From: Pomacea canaliculata
Taxonomy: Eukaryota; Mollusca; Gastropoda; Architaenioglossa; Ampullariidae
Assembly (NCBI RefSeq): GCF_003073045.1
Contig: NC_037603.1
Span: 13,336,192 to 13,400,191, forward strand
Direction: 5' to 3'
DNA length: 64,000 bases
A model generated the notes under the pieces. The model made no database searches, had not been told where the DNA came from, and saw nothing but the letters and a program-made list of their open reading frames with translations. Each line of letters begins with the position of its first letter. The first letter of the stretch is position 1. The position numbers and the translations under genes were made by a program. Below, piece after piece: positions 10,001-21,808 of this stretch.

Positions 10001-13000
10001 CTTTCAGAGGTCGTAATTATGAAGCAAAAGTAAAGTTTCTCTAGGATAAGTTACAGGTTGAAAGTGCTGCTGTAATCAGAGAAGACATGAGAGTTTAGTT
10101 GATTATCTAGAGGTCCTCAGACCAGGGTTGAGACCAAAGAGGTTGTAGGTTTTGAGACAGAGTTAAAGCTTATCGGGAGGACTGCGAGGTTGCGAGTGTC
10201 CCAAGTTATAATTTCGGTGTCAAACGCCCTCGTGTACCTCAGTACCTCAGCTTGATCTCTGGGACCCAGACCTCGAGGGTGCTGCTGACCTCCGAGAGAA
10301 AAGAGGAACATGAAGGAGCCTTACCGTTGATCAAAATGGTGTCTGCATCTGGAGGCATGAAGAGGAAGGCTAGCTGGGTGAACTTTTCGTTCAGTGACTG
10401 GCTGGTCCACTCGTTGACCACAATGACATGCTCAGGCAGGTCATAGTCGTACAACGGGCCCTGGGGGTCCTCCTCCTGCGGGACACGGACGACGAAGCTG
10501 CCGAAGAGTCCCTCACCTCGCTGGATCCCGGTGTGAGCGTGCCACAGGTGAGTGCCCTCGTCATCCACGCGAAATCTGCAATCAAAGGGGTAATAAATAA
10601 CATCCTCTTGCCCGTTAAAAAAATACATAAATATATTTTGTTACAATGCTGAAAGAGATATCTTAATCGAAGCTACTACAGTAGCGAACAATAAAGGGCA
10701 ACGAGGACTGATTTTTATTATCAAATATTTTCATTAATTGCGATCGAGACATCGGAGCGCCCATTACAAGAATATATTTACAGTGGTACCTCGACATACG
10801 AGTTTAATTCGTTCCGTAACCTTGCTCGTATGTCAAATTGCTCGTATCTCAAAGCAATTTTCCCCATTGAAATTTATTGAAATGCCATTAATCCGTTCCA
10901 GCTCCCAAAACACCACCTCAGTTGTTTTTGTTAAGTGTTTTTGAATAAGAAAAAGTGTATTTACAAGAAGAAACATTTATTTATGAATAACAAATAGAAT
11001 ATATTCTATAAACACATATTAAATTCTTCGTTTGTGGAAGTGTGTGGGATCTGCTTCAGCAAATCACCGTAAATCGCTCGTGCCTTCTCACACATGATGC
11101 TTTGTGTTAAGGTTCCTCCTTGAAGCTGCTTCTCTGTCACCCACACAGTCAATAGTTTCTCCATCTTTTCATGGAGCTAAGTCCGGAGCTTAGAAATTAT
11201 TGTAACGCCCCTAGCTGGCGTTGTACCCTTTATCAACTCCTGTTTAAGCTCAGAACATATCATTGATGTGCTACACCCGTACATCCTCGCCAAGTCAATT
11301 ACTCGCACACCTTGCTCGTGTTTTTCTACGATTTCGCGCTTTAATTCAATAGACATCATCTTCTTCGGACCATGGTTACAAAAATAAATGTGATAACGTT
11401 TGTAAATGTACAAAAAGCAAAAAAACGCGAACCCAACTTATCAAAAATGTTTCGAAAACGAGGGAAACAAGCACACAGACTGAGGTTTAGTCTGAGGTGG
11501 GAGAAACTGTTAGACGCTGCACACGACCCCAACATCCGCCCTGCATGTTGGGGTCGTGTGCAGCGGTGTAGTGTGCGATTCCTCGTATCTCAAATCTTGC
11601 TCTTATCTCGAAGCAAAATATCGCTCGCTCGGCGGCTCGTATCTCAAAACACTCGTATGTCAGGGCACTCGTATGTCGAGGTACCACTGTACCTGTAAGA
11701 GTCACATAAACATGGAAGGTCATGTTTCGCATGCTTGTGTGTTAATACAGATGTGTTTTTTGTCACCTGTACTGAAAAGAGCTTCCGGTTGGTATCGGGC
11801 ACTGTGTCAGCATGGGGACCCCGTCCATGTAAGGAGACTCGTGCTGGAGGATTCCGTGCCAGTGGATGGTGACCCCCTCCGACAAGGCGACATATGATGT
11901 GACATTCACGACGACAGTGTCACCCTTGCATACCTGCAGTCAGCAGTCAACATGTCTTTAATCAGCATTATTGTTTCAGTCATTTCCACATCGTTTTTTT
12001 TTTTTTTTTTTTTTGTTGGTTTTTTTTGTCATATTTGTCGTTGTCTTTGCTGCACTACTGACCTGTACGGAGGGCCCTGGCAGGATGCGGTTGACTGTCA
12101 GGACGTTCCTGACCACGCCGTTAGCGGTGATACAGTGTCCCCGACGACAGTCCGTGATGTTACCGGAAGCGCAGTTGTAGCATGCGCGGGACAAGGTGGA
12201 GTAACTCTCCACAACGAACTTGTACTGACATTCCTTCGGCTTGGCGTCCTTCACGCAGGTTCGAACACACTCATGGTCGGAGTAATCTGTAACAGACCAA
12301 AAGCCAATAGTTACAGTGGGTTCGAAACCTCTTCCTCCCAGAAGTTAGGATGGGGCTGGGGATAGTGAACGTGGAGGAGCTGATGATTTGCGTAGACCAG
12401 TAACCATGGCTATATCATGGCAAAGCAGTAAGCCCTGTATTCTTCAGAGAACTGATGATGATGATTGCTGATTGATGATTGATGATTGATGATGATGATG
12501 ATATCCATAATGAAAACAATAAAAATGTAACAAGGGAAACTATTTCACGGCCTTACATATTTACACACTGGCCTATTTGTTTCAATGACTATTTTTCACA
12601 GCCCCTAATCGGATCTTTGTTTCAAACATGTGGCTAATAAAAAAAATTCTCTCTCCTCTTCTTCTCTGTCTTCTTCTATTAGATCTCCGCCCGTCCGTCC
12701 GCCGTCTATATATTTGTTTTGCACCACCAGGTCTTCCCGGCTCAACTTTTTATTTTGAGACAAATCTAACCCTAACCCTGACGCAATCACATTTCATTTC
12801 ACACAGTGCCAGGCAAGTGCTGGTAAAATTTCCGGTGCAACTCTTGTGCAGCCATTATTAATTGTCTTCTGTTTAACAGAAGGAAACTGTTAATTAGCAT
12901 TCTTCAGGTCAAACTACTAAAGCAGCTAACGGGATTTTGGTTAAAAAAGTGGAGCTCACAACTAGTCTCTGTTTCTTATTTCTTTTTGTCCTATTCGGTC

Positions 13001-16000
13001 TGCTACATACTTCGTATGAAAAAGGATCAACTATCTTGTGTATTATATATAAAATGCATTTTCTGTTCTTTGTATGACATTATTGTGCTTTACAGAACGT
13101 TCTCGATAATGTTTACACTTAGTCAAATGTACATTCGGCCTTTATTGCTCTTAAAATTTTACTGTTCTTAGTTTCTGTTTATTTCTTTTTGACATGTTTG
13201 TTACATATCTATGTGACTGAGTGTTCTGTATGTATTGTCGTTTTAGCTGGTGTTTTGTGCTTATTATTTATTGGTCTGGTTTGCTGTGATGATGCACGAT
13301 AAATACGTGCTTCCAGTTCTGTCTATCTACACACATATATGCTTACGTCTGTGTGTGCGCGTGTGCATGCACTTTCGTAAGTGCTTTCGTGATCATGTGT
13401 GGGGTGCACATACTCGTGCGAGTCCGAGCTTCCTGCCAAGTCATCATTCAACAATGAACCCGCCGATGAGCTGTCATCTCGAACAGATCGACAAATCGTC
13501 GCTGATCAAATGCTTAGTCGATGTCTAGCCTTTTGACCTTTCGGGCGACACGTCAGATAGAGGACTCTAAATGAGGTTAAATAACTAAATTAACTGTTAG
13601 GTGACAGACAAACAATCGCTGTTCTGCACAAAAATTTTATTACAATTATTTCTCAAACACACGTATTGCGGGCTTCCTCTATAATCTGTACACATATTCG
13701 TGATATGACGCAGGAAGTAAACAAGGATCTTTCAGTTCGTGTGTGTTCCATTAAACAGGAATATTTTACGTATCGTTATACAAGTAATGTCAGAAAAGGA
13801 AACAATGGGAATCTCTTCAGACACATCCTGTTCACTAGGACACGCTTTCTTTTGTAGATATCCGATCTTCAGTCTGTCCGTGACGGACTTCCGCCGGAAT
13901 TAAGGTCCAAAAGTTACGAACCTGAACACTCAGGACTTTCTATTTCCCAGGATCAGCTGCTAAATTCGATTTTGCCGAGAACTTGTTGACAATAAGGGGA
14001 AGTGGAGTGCGCGAACTGTTATTTGCTGTTACATGACTTTGTTACCAAATTTGCAGTGTTCTCTGATTTGTCTTTATTAGGAAATGAACCAATATTTATA
14101 CCAAAAATCCCTAACCTGAATTGTTCAGCTCATTTTGATATATTCATTACTTCTGAGCAATTTCTTCTTCAATTTTTTTTTATATAAAATACTTGACATT
14201 AAATTAATCTTTGTGCGTTACCTTTGCATTCTACCTCTTCGCTCAAAAGAACTAGAAGTGATTTTTGCTCCATTCTCTTATCTTTAAGATAAGATCTCTA
14301 CAATTTAATTTTCCCGTGATTTCTTAGATTGAGCTCCAGTACTAGTGTCTGCCGTATGTGAACAGTTCTTAAATAAAGAAGTGAGCATGAGAAGTACGAC
14401 CGATCTGGAGTACATGGAAACTGTGATTGATGAAATGGCTTCCTTGCAGTTGGATGAAAGTCTATTAAACCGATTGTCAGAAGTTTTTTTAGAATAAATA
14501 CTGATGAAAACCAGTCTGAGCGCACCACAAACTACTTCACAGTGAGACTGGTTACAAGTGTTTTAGACATGGTCAAGTGGTGTAGAGGACTTCATCAGCA
14601 GGATGCTGCTGGCCCTCGTCACACTTGTGATCCTCTCCTCCCAACTCGTCTTGGCTTCTTTAAAAATAGTTAATTAACTGTTAATTCATTATCTGTTATT
14701 TTGTGATAGATGCTGCTATTTTAAGGGAAAATGATATGAGTGATGTTTCTAAATGTATTTATAGCTGTGTGAATGTCGCCGTAGAAAACACGTGAAGCTG
14801 ACGTAACAGTACACAGTACACGTCGTGTGACGTATTTTCTCTTTTTTGATCTGCCGATAGCGATGTCTGTAGATAAGAGGTAAGTGTAACGACCCATTCT
14901 CAGAACCTTCAGGTTATAAACGATGTTTTCCAAAAGGACTAAACTTATCTGGCTCATTGTATGTCTTCTTATCGTTTGGAGATCTCTCCCTTTCTCTCTC
15001 TCTATACATATGTAAGCAGATATTAATATAATTTTCTGTTCAACATTCTTCTTTCATTTATATTTGGTTTGAAGTATGTTTTTGAAATATTACTATAATC
15101 AATGTTTACCTATATTCTGTGCGACTTTGTGTGTATGTGTGAGAGAGAGAGACTTTTCTAGTTGTACGTAGTCTGATGATGAAGAGAAAAATATTGGAAA
15201 TAATGGGGGGAAAGACTTCAGGACAACACAGATCGGCCAGGCCAGATAATCAGACAAGAAAATCCCTATATATACTAATTTAATAAGCAATACCAGTTCA
15301 GTACTTCCTTAGCTTAGATGGTCAATGGTTCACCAGTCCTCCTCAAGCAGTTCCTAAACATTTAAACCCTATTTATGTCTCCATGCACTAACCACAGAAT
15401 ACAATATAAGAATATTTAAATGAACTATTATTAAGACAATTCTATCTCTTTATCTTTATATTTTTCTTTGTGCGGTTTTTGAAATGAATGAGAGCGGCAC
15501 TGAACGAGAAGAAAATGCACTACATGCTGCACTTTAAACTGCAAATTTTCTAACAAAGACTGTTGCAGTGTTCATCCCGATTCAAAATTCGTTCTAACCC
15601 CAGAACTACTAGGTTCATCGAATCTGCCGGCCTGGAAAAAAATTTAACCTCTAAATTTTTACCAACTTTTTTTAATGAATAAGAAAGTGCTTAAGTATCT
15701 TACATTGAAGTTAAAAGTGTGTTTTTACATTTTTGCTCTAGGAGTTATTACATTTATTAAACATTTTTTAAATGTATAAAATTAAGTGTCACCAAGGGGC
15801 TGACAAGTGAAAAGGTTAGTGTTGAGATTGTGCTAGAGCTTTTATAATTTTTTTGAAATATTTTGAAAGCTGTTTGGTTTTAATTCTGTAAGTTGCGGGA
15901 CCGCTGTAATTAATTCCAGTTAATTTTCAAATACCAGCGAAAAATATGAACAGTAAAATACAAAAAATTGTGTTTTAATATAAAGTCAATATTGCGATAG

Positions 16001-16326
16001 ATACTTAACCATATTTAATAAACTGTATTGAATAATACAGGTACTTAATTTATTTAATGTAAAGCCGTAAAATAAAATCAACACAAATGTAAAACTATAC
16101 ACCCTCAAATAATCTGTGATAAAAGTGTAAAGTTGCATAACCTTGATGCAAAATTAAAACTGTAAGCTCTGTAACAGGCTATACAGATATTAAACTATCA
16201 ACCTATCAAACCTGCCATAAAGTTGACGGAGGCAAATGTCTTACCTGGCAACATGCGAGATTTTTGTCCCTGCACTGTGGCGACACACATGCAAAGGACG
16301 ACCCATGGTGCCAGACGACAAAACAT
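6520..16326 (-). CDS. Laccase-like multicopper oxidase, complete, membrane-anchored (11 coding exons)
   Basis: Minus-strand coding exons: 16326-16245, 12286-12063, 11933-11767, 10575-10325, 9787-9603, 9212-8988, 8772-8458, 8111-7923, 7754-7608, 7312-7140, 6816-6520. All have AG/GT borders, and the product is about 751 residues. Seen: signal peptide in exon 1; cysteine-rich N-terminal segment in exon 2; copper-ligand motifs HWHG (about residue 126), HAH (about 170), HPIHLHG (about 530) and HCHLLFH followed by GM (about 601-612). These supply the ten histidines, the type-1 cysteine and a candidate axial methionine. Near the C-terminus is a hydrophobic span of about 25 residues (about 679-705) with a short basic/acidic tail, predicting a type I membrane anchor facing outward. 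Family role: three-domain laccase-type oxidase; substrate unknown. Oddity: the exon 8/exon 9 junction is one base out of phase (exons total 2255 bp, not 2256). An assembly indel or an unseen splice variant could explain it. Confidence 0.93.
6985..7017. repeat. (CAA)n microsatellite in laccase intron
   Basis: About eleven CAA units inside the intron between laccase exons 10 and 11. Confidence 0.95.
11020..11359 (-). pseudogene. Tigger-family transposase remnant (CENP-B-type HTH region)
   Basis: Two adjoining reading frames on the minus strand give the two DNA-binding segments found at the N-terminus of Tigger/CENP-B-like transposases. A stop follows KLRT at the end of the first, and the second is in a shifted frame. 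No catalytic domain follows, so this is a broken fragment that could not move itself. Confidence 0.75.
11516..11564. repeat. Perfect 20-bp hairpin inside the Tigger element
   Basis: Positions 11516-11535 and 11545-11564 are exact reverse complements (arm begins GCTGCACACGACCCC), separated by a 9-base spacer. It lies near the right terminal repeat of the Tigger-type element. Confidence 0.92.
12287..16244 (-). other. Intron 1 of the right laccase copy
   Basis: The intron is about 4 kb between the signal-peptide exon and exon 2. The first bases next to exon 2 are almost identical to the matching intron of the left copy. A motif containing ACGGACTTCCGCCGGAA occurs near 13883, at a distance from exon 2 similar to that in the left copy. 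The rest is AT-rich with no coding stretch I recognise. Confidence 0.65.
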
Positions 16327-17041
16327 CGGCGAAGGAGAAGATTGGACAACTTTTTTGTGATGACAAAAGAACTCTTCTTCTTCTAGAAGCTTCTTGATGT
16401 CCGGCGGGGGTAAAGGACTAGACCTTGACTGACAATTTTCTCTCTAAGCACCATTTAAAAGCTATAGACTAGATCACTTTTAAGAAATTGGGATTTCCCA
16501 TTAGCTATTCTACTGCCTGATGAATTTTCTCAATAAAATGTGTTACATCCTTTTTTTTATAAAATACTTGATGTCATCCTCTTGATGCCATGTTGATGGT
16601 AGTGGGTTTCTCCGTTCCTTGCTGTGAGTGAGTGATATTAAATTGATGTCTAAATTGAAGCCTTTTTCTCTCAAAATAAATGCATTGTCATAAACTTTAT
16701 TTCTTTAAAGTTTTCAAGCTAACCCCCAAAGATGTTGTTGACAGAGAACTGCGAAGGAAAGTCGGCGAGAGTGGTACCACCCTCACACTTAAAAAAAAAA
16801 AAAAACTGGCCCCGAGAAAAAAGAGTCTCGAACACCTCATTTTTAACTTTTCAAATATACTCTAACCCTTAGTATCTCTCACATAAGTACTACTAATCTC
16901 TACGCATTATCTCGCCACTATAAATAGAGACACGTAGATAACAAACTATTTTAAAATTTGTATTGTCCCTGTTGAACAGGGGTGCATAGGAAATGTTATA
17001 CACGTGCACGTGAATGTGATGGGAAGTTACGCGTGCACCAC

Positions 17042-17042
17042 G

Positions 17043-17131
<89 letters not shown>

Positions 17132-17145
17132 GTCATCATCATGAC
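17042..17145. repeat. (ATC)n microsatellite
   Basis: A run of more than thirty ATC units with one late interruption. It produces an artefactual poly-isoleucine frame that should not be taken as a protein. Confidence 0.96.
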
Positions 17146-18775
17146 TATTGTTGCTGTTGTTGTGATCTACAATCATCACTGATTAGCCATGCTCATTAAC
17201 AATAACAAAAATAACAACAATTATTGACTTTTCTTCTGTCTTCAAACCCGTCAGGACTGGTACAATCAGGGCATTGTATTCCTGTCTTCATCATTTATAA
17301 ATATTTAATCACACACAATCCATTTTTTTCCTTCCATTTTTCTTTCCTCCCTAGAGGTTTTTTTTTTTTTTCATTCTTCACTTTTTGTTTCTCCCTTTGC
17401 CTTCCTCTCATCCTCTTTCTCTTGATTTTCGTTTTGCTCTTTCACCTTTTTCGAACTCCCACATTTTTGTTCCCACTTTCATCTCATGAACTTTACTCAC
17501 GCATGAACCTCCCACATGAACCTCCCACATGTTTCATTCCTTCCTTCACCTCTTCAGCTGCATGAACCTCGTAAATTGCATGAACTGTTGAACACACGCT
17601 CTTTAAAAGTCAGCTACTTGTGCTTTTCTCTTCCGCTCTTCTTGATATACAGGGTACACATATTACCTCCCCATTTACCCGCGTCTTCTTCGTGAAAGTA
17701 GCATTTGTTTACAATATAAGCTTTGTATACAGGTACCCGTTTATCACCTGCTTCATTCCTCCGCCCCACCCTATTTTCTTTGTCCGTCTTTCTCTCTCTC
17801 TCACACTCATTAAACAAGTTCGCAATTTAACTCATGAATTCTAGTTAGCTTTTTCGGCAACTGAAGTTTTGTTAAGATTTCCGGAGAAAACTTGTTTCTG
17901 GAGGAAAAAAAAATATTTTCTTTGAAAAAGAAACGTGTGTGTGTTGGCTGGTGTGGTGTTACATCCAGACCGGCAAATGGAGTAAAGTTTATTGTTTCAT
18001 TCCCTGTGGCTGTAAGTGTAGAAGAACAGATGCACGTGCGGCTGTTGGAGTCTGGTAGCCTCGCCATACCTCACCCAGGAATTTATTCCTCACTGCCGCT
18101 CGGGGGTACTCCACGATCGCCACAGCGAACGTTGGTTAACGGCGAACGTTGGAATTGATCCATGTACTCGGGGTAACACTCCCTTCTTGCCATCCTGATC
18201 GCTTAATATCTGTTTTATCTGTTCGTTTTTTCTCATCTTAAAACAGACCACCCGCGCTCACTTTCCATCAACCTCTGTGTACTCTCTCCCTCAGTTCGCG
18301 GTGAATATATTTGACGCGATTTCCTGCAACCTGTCGCGTCGTGACCCAGTCGCCGTGTTTACCCTCGCGTTGGCCTTACGCCCGTCACTGGTCCCCCTGC
18401 CTCGACAAACCCCACGTACACGCACACACACAGTTATCTTGCCTGCATTTTTTTTTTTTTTTTTGAAGGTGGGGTTAGGGAGGAGTGGAAGAGTTCTCGA
18501 CAGGCTGCGAAACAGGAGGCCATTGTTTAACGGCTGTAGTCATACCCCTGTCCTACTTGTTGCTTAGCGAACAGAGATAAACTTCTTTTTTAACCGATGA
18601 CCTGTACCTTTCCCTAGGAAAGAAAACACGAAAGCACACATTGACACACACACATACAAGCACGCATACACAATACTACGCACATGGGCGTGATATATAC
18701 AGCTACCCAAAGTATTGAGCTATATGTATATTCAAAGCTAAATAATACATACCCAGGGTACAAAAGCGTTGCACT

Positions 18776-19140
18776 TGGATATAGTCATGAGTATAAATAA
18801 CATGCACGTTCACGAACATGCACACACACATATGCGTACAGGTGTATATACACAGGCCCACAAGTGCAAACATATCTGCACACAAGCACGAACATTGCAT
18901 ACATAACATGCACGTGTGCACAAACACACACAAACAGACATACAGACGCACACAAACAGCAAACATTGAATACATAATATACACGTGTACACACACATAC
19001 ACACGGGCATACAGACGCACTCAAACACCTGAACACAAACATCAAACATTGCATACATAACAAGCACACACACATACACCCTGACTTACAGAGGCACACA
19101 AACAGTAAACATTGTATAACACACACATAAACTCACAGAC
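18776..19140. repeat. CA-rich minisatellite
   Basis: A degenerate tandem array in which AACATTG followed by (C/A)ATACATAA recurs at 18891, 18962 and 19045, with a shorter version at 19108. Between these are CA dinucleotide runs and GCATACAGACGCAC-like blocks. The period is irregular, about 63-83 bp. Confidence 0.75.
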
Positions 19141-19404
19141 AAACATTTTTTTTCTTCTCTCTCTCTCCATTCAGCCAGCCAGCCTTGCGACTCCAGCCAA
19201 TGTGTGTGTCGCGGCGATAGTATTCCCACGGCAAGCGCTGTCCTACCTGACCGACCCTTTAGTCTTTGAAGGCTCTCCCCCCTTTTCTTCCCATATCCTC
19301 ACCTTTAGCTTACCCACCTCTCCTTCTCCTCCCCCCTGTTCTTCCTGCGCCCTCTATCCTATCGTTTGACTCGTCTGCCGTCCCTCAATCTCTGTCTACA
19401 CCAG

Positions 19405-19520
19405 GGCTGCAGCAGCAGTGGACGTAGAGAGTGCAGCAGGCGCGGCAGCTGCAAGGTGTGCGCCCAGGTGGGTCGTGTGTGCACCTTGACGCCGGTGGTT
19501 TGTTGCTACAAGTTGCCAGC
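19405..19520 (+). other. Exon-like, cysteine-rich candidate segment
   Basis: The segment follows a CAG after a pyrimidine-rich stretch and ends in a consensus donor (CAG/GTAAGT at 19521). One frame is open throughout and encodes a short cysteine-rich stretch (seven cysteines in about 39 codons). It stands out as GC-rich against its surroundings. It may be a coding exon or a 5'UTR exon of an unknown gene, possibly the LRR gene 9 kb downstream, or it may be chance. I recognise no family. Confidence 0.25.
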
Positions 19521-20104
19521 AGGTAAGTGCTGCCATTAAATCTCTCCTTTTCCACTTCCGCTTCTCTCGGCTAGCACCACAGAAATCTCCTGCCACTTAA
19601 TTAGAAAAAAATGGAAAGAAACTAACTTATTTTTGTAAGGATCGGTGTCTTTGCTTCGCCTGCTGTCAAGACTTTGAACGAAATCGTATAAGATTGCACA
19701 CTCCGCCGCAGTTGACGCTAAGGTCAGCCGCGTGTTTTCTCCATGTGACCTGCTTATCTAGATGTCGACTTCTACTTTCGTGGTACTTCGGTTGAAAGTC
19801 GCGGGGAAATTCGAAGTCAGCTGTGGATACCTTTTACTAAAAGCGTTTGAAAACTAACTCCGTGTTTCAAGTATACTCGATCAAAGTCAACAGGATGCGT
19901 TGCTATGGGAGACCGCAACATAAATGTTTGTCATTAGCAGAGAATAACAATGCTGCCAATGTGGTGATGACTAACATGCAGTGTCACCTGTCTTTGTTAT
20001 CATTTAACTTTGTTGACTTCAGCTTGTCGCCCTGTGCTGTCGGACTTTATCTTGACATTTGTATCATACTGCAGCTGAGTAGATTTTTGAATAATATATA
20101 CAAA

Positions 20105-20184
20105 CAGGGTTGGTCAAAATAATGTCAACACAAATGAATTATTTTTCTACCATTTATGTCTTCACATAATTTTGACTAACCCTG
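20105..20184. mobile_element. Short MITE, copy 1 (Tc1/mariner-like ends)
   Basis: The 80 bp element begins CAGGGTTGGTCAAAATAATGT and ends with the near reverse complement (ACATAATTTTGACTAACCCTG). A second, longer element with the same ends lies at 59773-60001. It has no coding capacity. Confidence 0.7.
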
Positions 20185-21764
20185 AATTATCTAAGGAATG
20201 TACTTAAGAAGAAAAATCTGTTTTATTTGACGAAGACAAATATTTATGCAGTGAAGCTGGTGAACTATGTTTTATTTATATGAGGACTTGCATTAAAGGA
20301 AAATGAGTCTTTAATACAAGTATTTCTTCAATGCATCAAAACAACTTTCCTTAGTAATTAATATCCATTTCGTGTGTGTGATACTGGGGTACCCGGGTAC
20401 TTCCGGGTGGAAAACGAGGTAGAGAATATTCCTCCTCTCGATCACGTGGGGGCAGGGGAGGATGCAGGTTGTAGAGGTGGAGAAGAGCCACCAGTGTGCA
20501 AGAAGGTAGTGATGCAGCATGTGGAGGATTTAACGACAGGAAGCAGCCATTGCTGTGTGACGACATCTACGGCGCCACCGCTTGCAAGGGGCAATTACCC
20601 GGCAAGACGCTAATTTACAGGTAAAATAACGAAAGGATATGTGATAGCTCGTTTCGTCGTAGACAGAAAATAAACGCAAAGCATACATGCACGTGAGAAT
20701 GGTGGTAGGGGGAGCGGTGAGGGGAAGAAGACTGGGAGGAAGGTATGAGTGGAGAAGGGGAGGTGTGAGAGAGAAAGAGAAAGGTGTTGGCAGGAGCCGT
20801 TCACCTTGGCAGCGCTTGCCTCTCGCATCCCCTGATCCGTCTGACGGTTTTATTTCCCCGCCCAGGTCAGTCACCGAGCTCGGCTTGCATCTAACAGGTA
20901 GGATAGGTTTCTGGCGCTAATCCCTCCCCCACCCGACAATACACACACCGTATCCACCCATCATGCACCCCGTTCATGCGAAGCCGTGTGAGATGAGAAG
21001 GCGGTGGGAGTGGTAGGAGTGGTAGCAGGGGGGTTGAGGTGTTGCGAGTGTTGCGGGTGTGGCAGTAACTTGTCACCGTGTTTTGTCTGGCAACTGGCGA
21101 GAGCCTTGCTGATGTCGCTGTTTATGGTCAAAGCGACTTTCACCGAGCAGACGCGCGCACCTGGCTCAGAGCCACTCAAACACTAACAGATGGGCACACC
21201 TGGAGAGAAAGAGAGAGAGAGAACAAAAAATGCCACACGACGAGGGACGACACACAAGGTAGGATTCCATACATCTTTTATCTCAAATGTTTCGGGTTCT
21301 TCTTGCGTGAAGTCACGTGACATGAACGATGATGGCGCTGTAGAAAAAATGAGCAGTTGGCGAAAGCGGGGTGGGGTGAGGTGGGTAGGTGCCACGACCT
21401 ATTTTCGAGGTTTGGTGTAAATCATTTCATGGTCGTCTCGGATGGTTGGAGACGGAACGGCGCTCAAGGAAAGGAAATAAATTTGGGCACACGACTGAAG
21501 TAGACTACTCCAGACGACGAGTCTTGCGTTACAGTCAGAGTAGAACAAGTAGATATGTGTCCAGGACTGCGAGAGAGATGGTGGTCGTGTAAAGAAATGT
21601 AGAGGAAAATCTCGCCGAAACTTCAACTCAGCTAACCCTGAGACTCTTATAAATCTCTGAAGAAAAAGAAAGAATTGTTAAAGTTTGAAAGCATGAGACA
21701 TGTCTGAAACGGGATGGACGTGGAAAAAAACCGAGTGAGATAGTGGCTGCGATGGAGTGTGACT

Positions 21765-21808
21765 GAAACGTGACTGAAACGTGACAGAAACGTGACAGAA
21801 ACGTGACT
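21765..21808. repeat. 11-bp tandem repeat (GAAACGTGAC[T/A]) at the LINE 3' junction
   Basis: Four units of GAAACGTGAC followed by T, A, A, T lie at 21765, 21776, 21787 and 21798. One more copy lies across the LINE at 24995-25005. The LINE therefore inserted within or beside this array. Confidence 0.9.

Larger units (their letters stand above)
10781..11689 (-). mobile_element. Tigger/pogo-type DNA transposon, internally deleted
   Basis: The ends are near-perfect terminal inverted repeats of about 23 bp (CAGTGGTACCTCGACATACG at the left, its reverse complement at the right). TA dinucleotides flank both sides (10779-10780, 11690-11691), as expected for Tc1/mariner-superfamily insertion. Several subterminal CTCGTATCTC/CTCGTATGTC repeats lie inside each end. 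The minus strand keeps the start of a transposase: 11359-11177 encodes a helix-turn-helix resembling the CENP-B/Tigger N-terminus (ELKREIVEKHEQGVRVIDLA). About 11180-11020, in another frame, encodes a second CENP-B-type DNA-binding region (KARAIYGDLLKQIP). The DDE catalytic domain is missing. Length is 909 bp. It sits in intron 3 of the right laccase gene, in the same orientation. Confidence 0.87.
16327..21764. other. Gene-poor region between laccase and LINE
   Basis: It holds the 5' flank of the right laccase gene, an (ATC)n tract, pyrimidine-rich and poly-T stretches, a CA-rich minisatellite, an 80 bp MITE and a visibly GC-richer segment (about 19160-21190) with one exon-like candidate. Several open frames exist but they follow simple sequence or lack any family resemblance. 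Confidence 0.5.

Noticed and set aside
12766..12781. Telomere-like TAACCCTAACCCT
   Set aside because: Only two units, with no array; chance is sufficient.
16982..17182. 66-codon frame with a long isoleucine run
   Set aside because: It is the translation of an (ATC)n microsatellite.
18703..19126. Cysteine- and valine-rich reverse-strand frames
   Set aside because: All derive from the CA-rich minisatellite read on the opposite strand.
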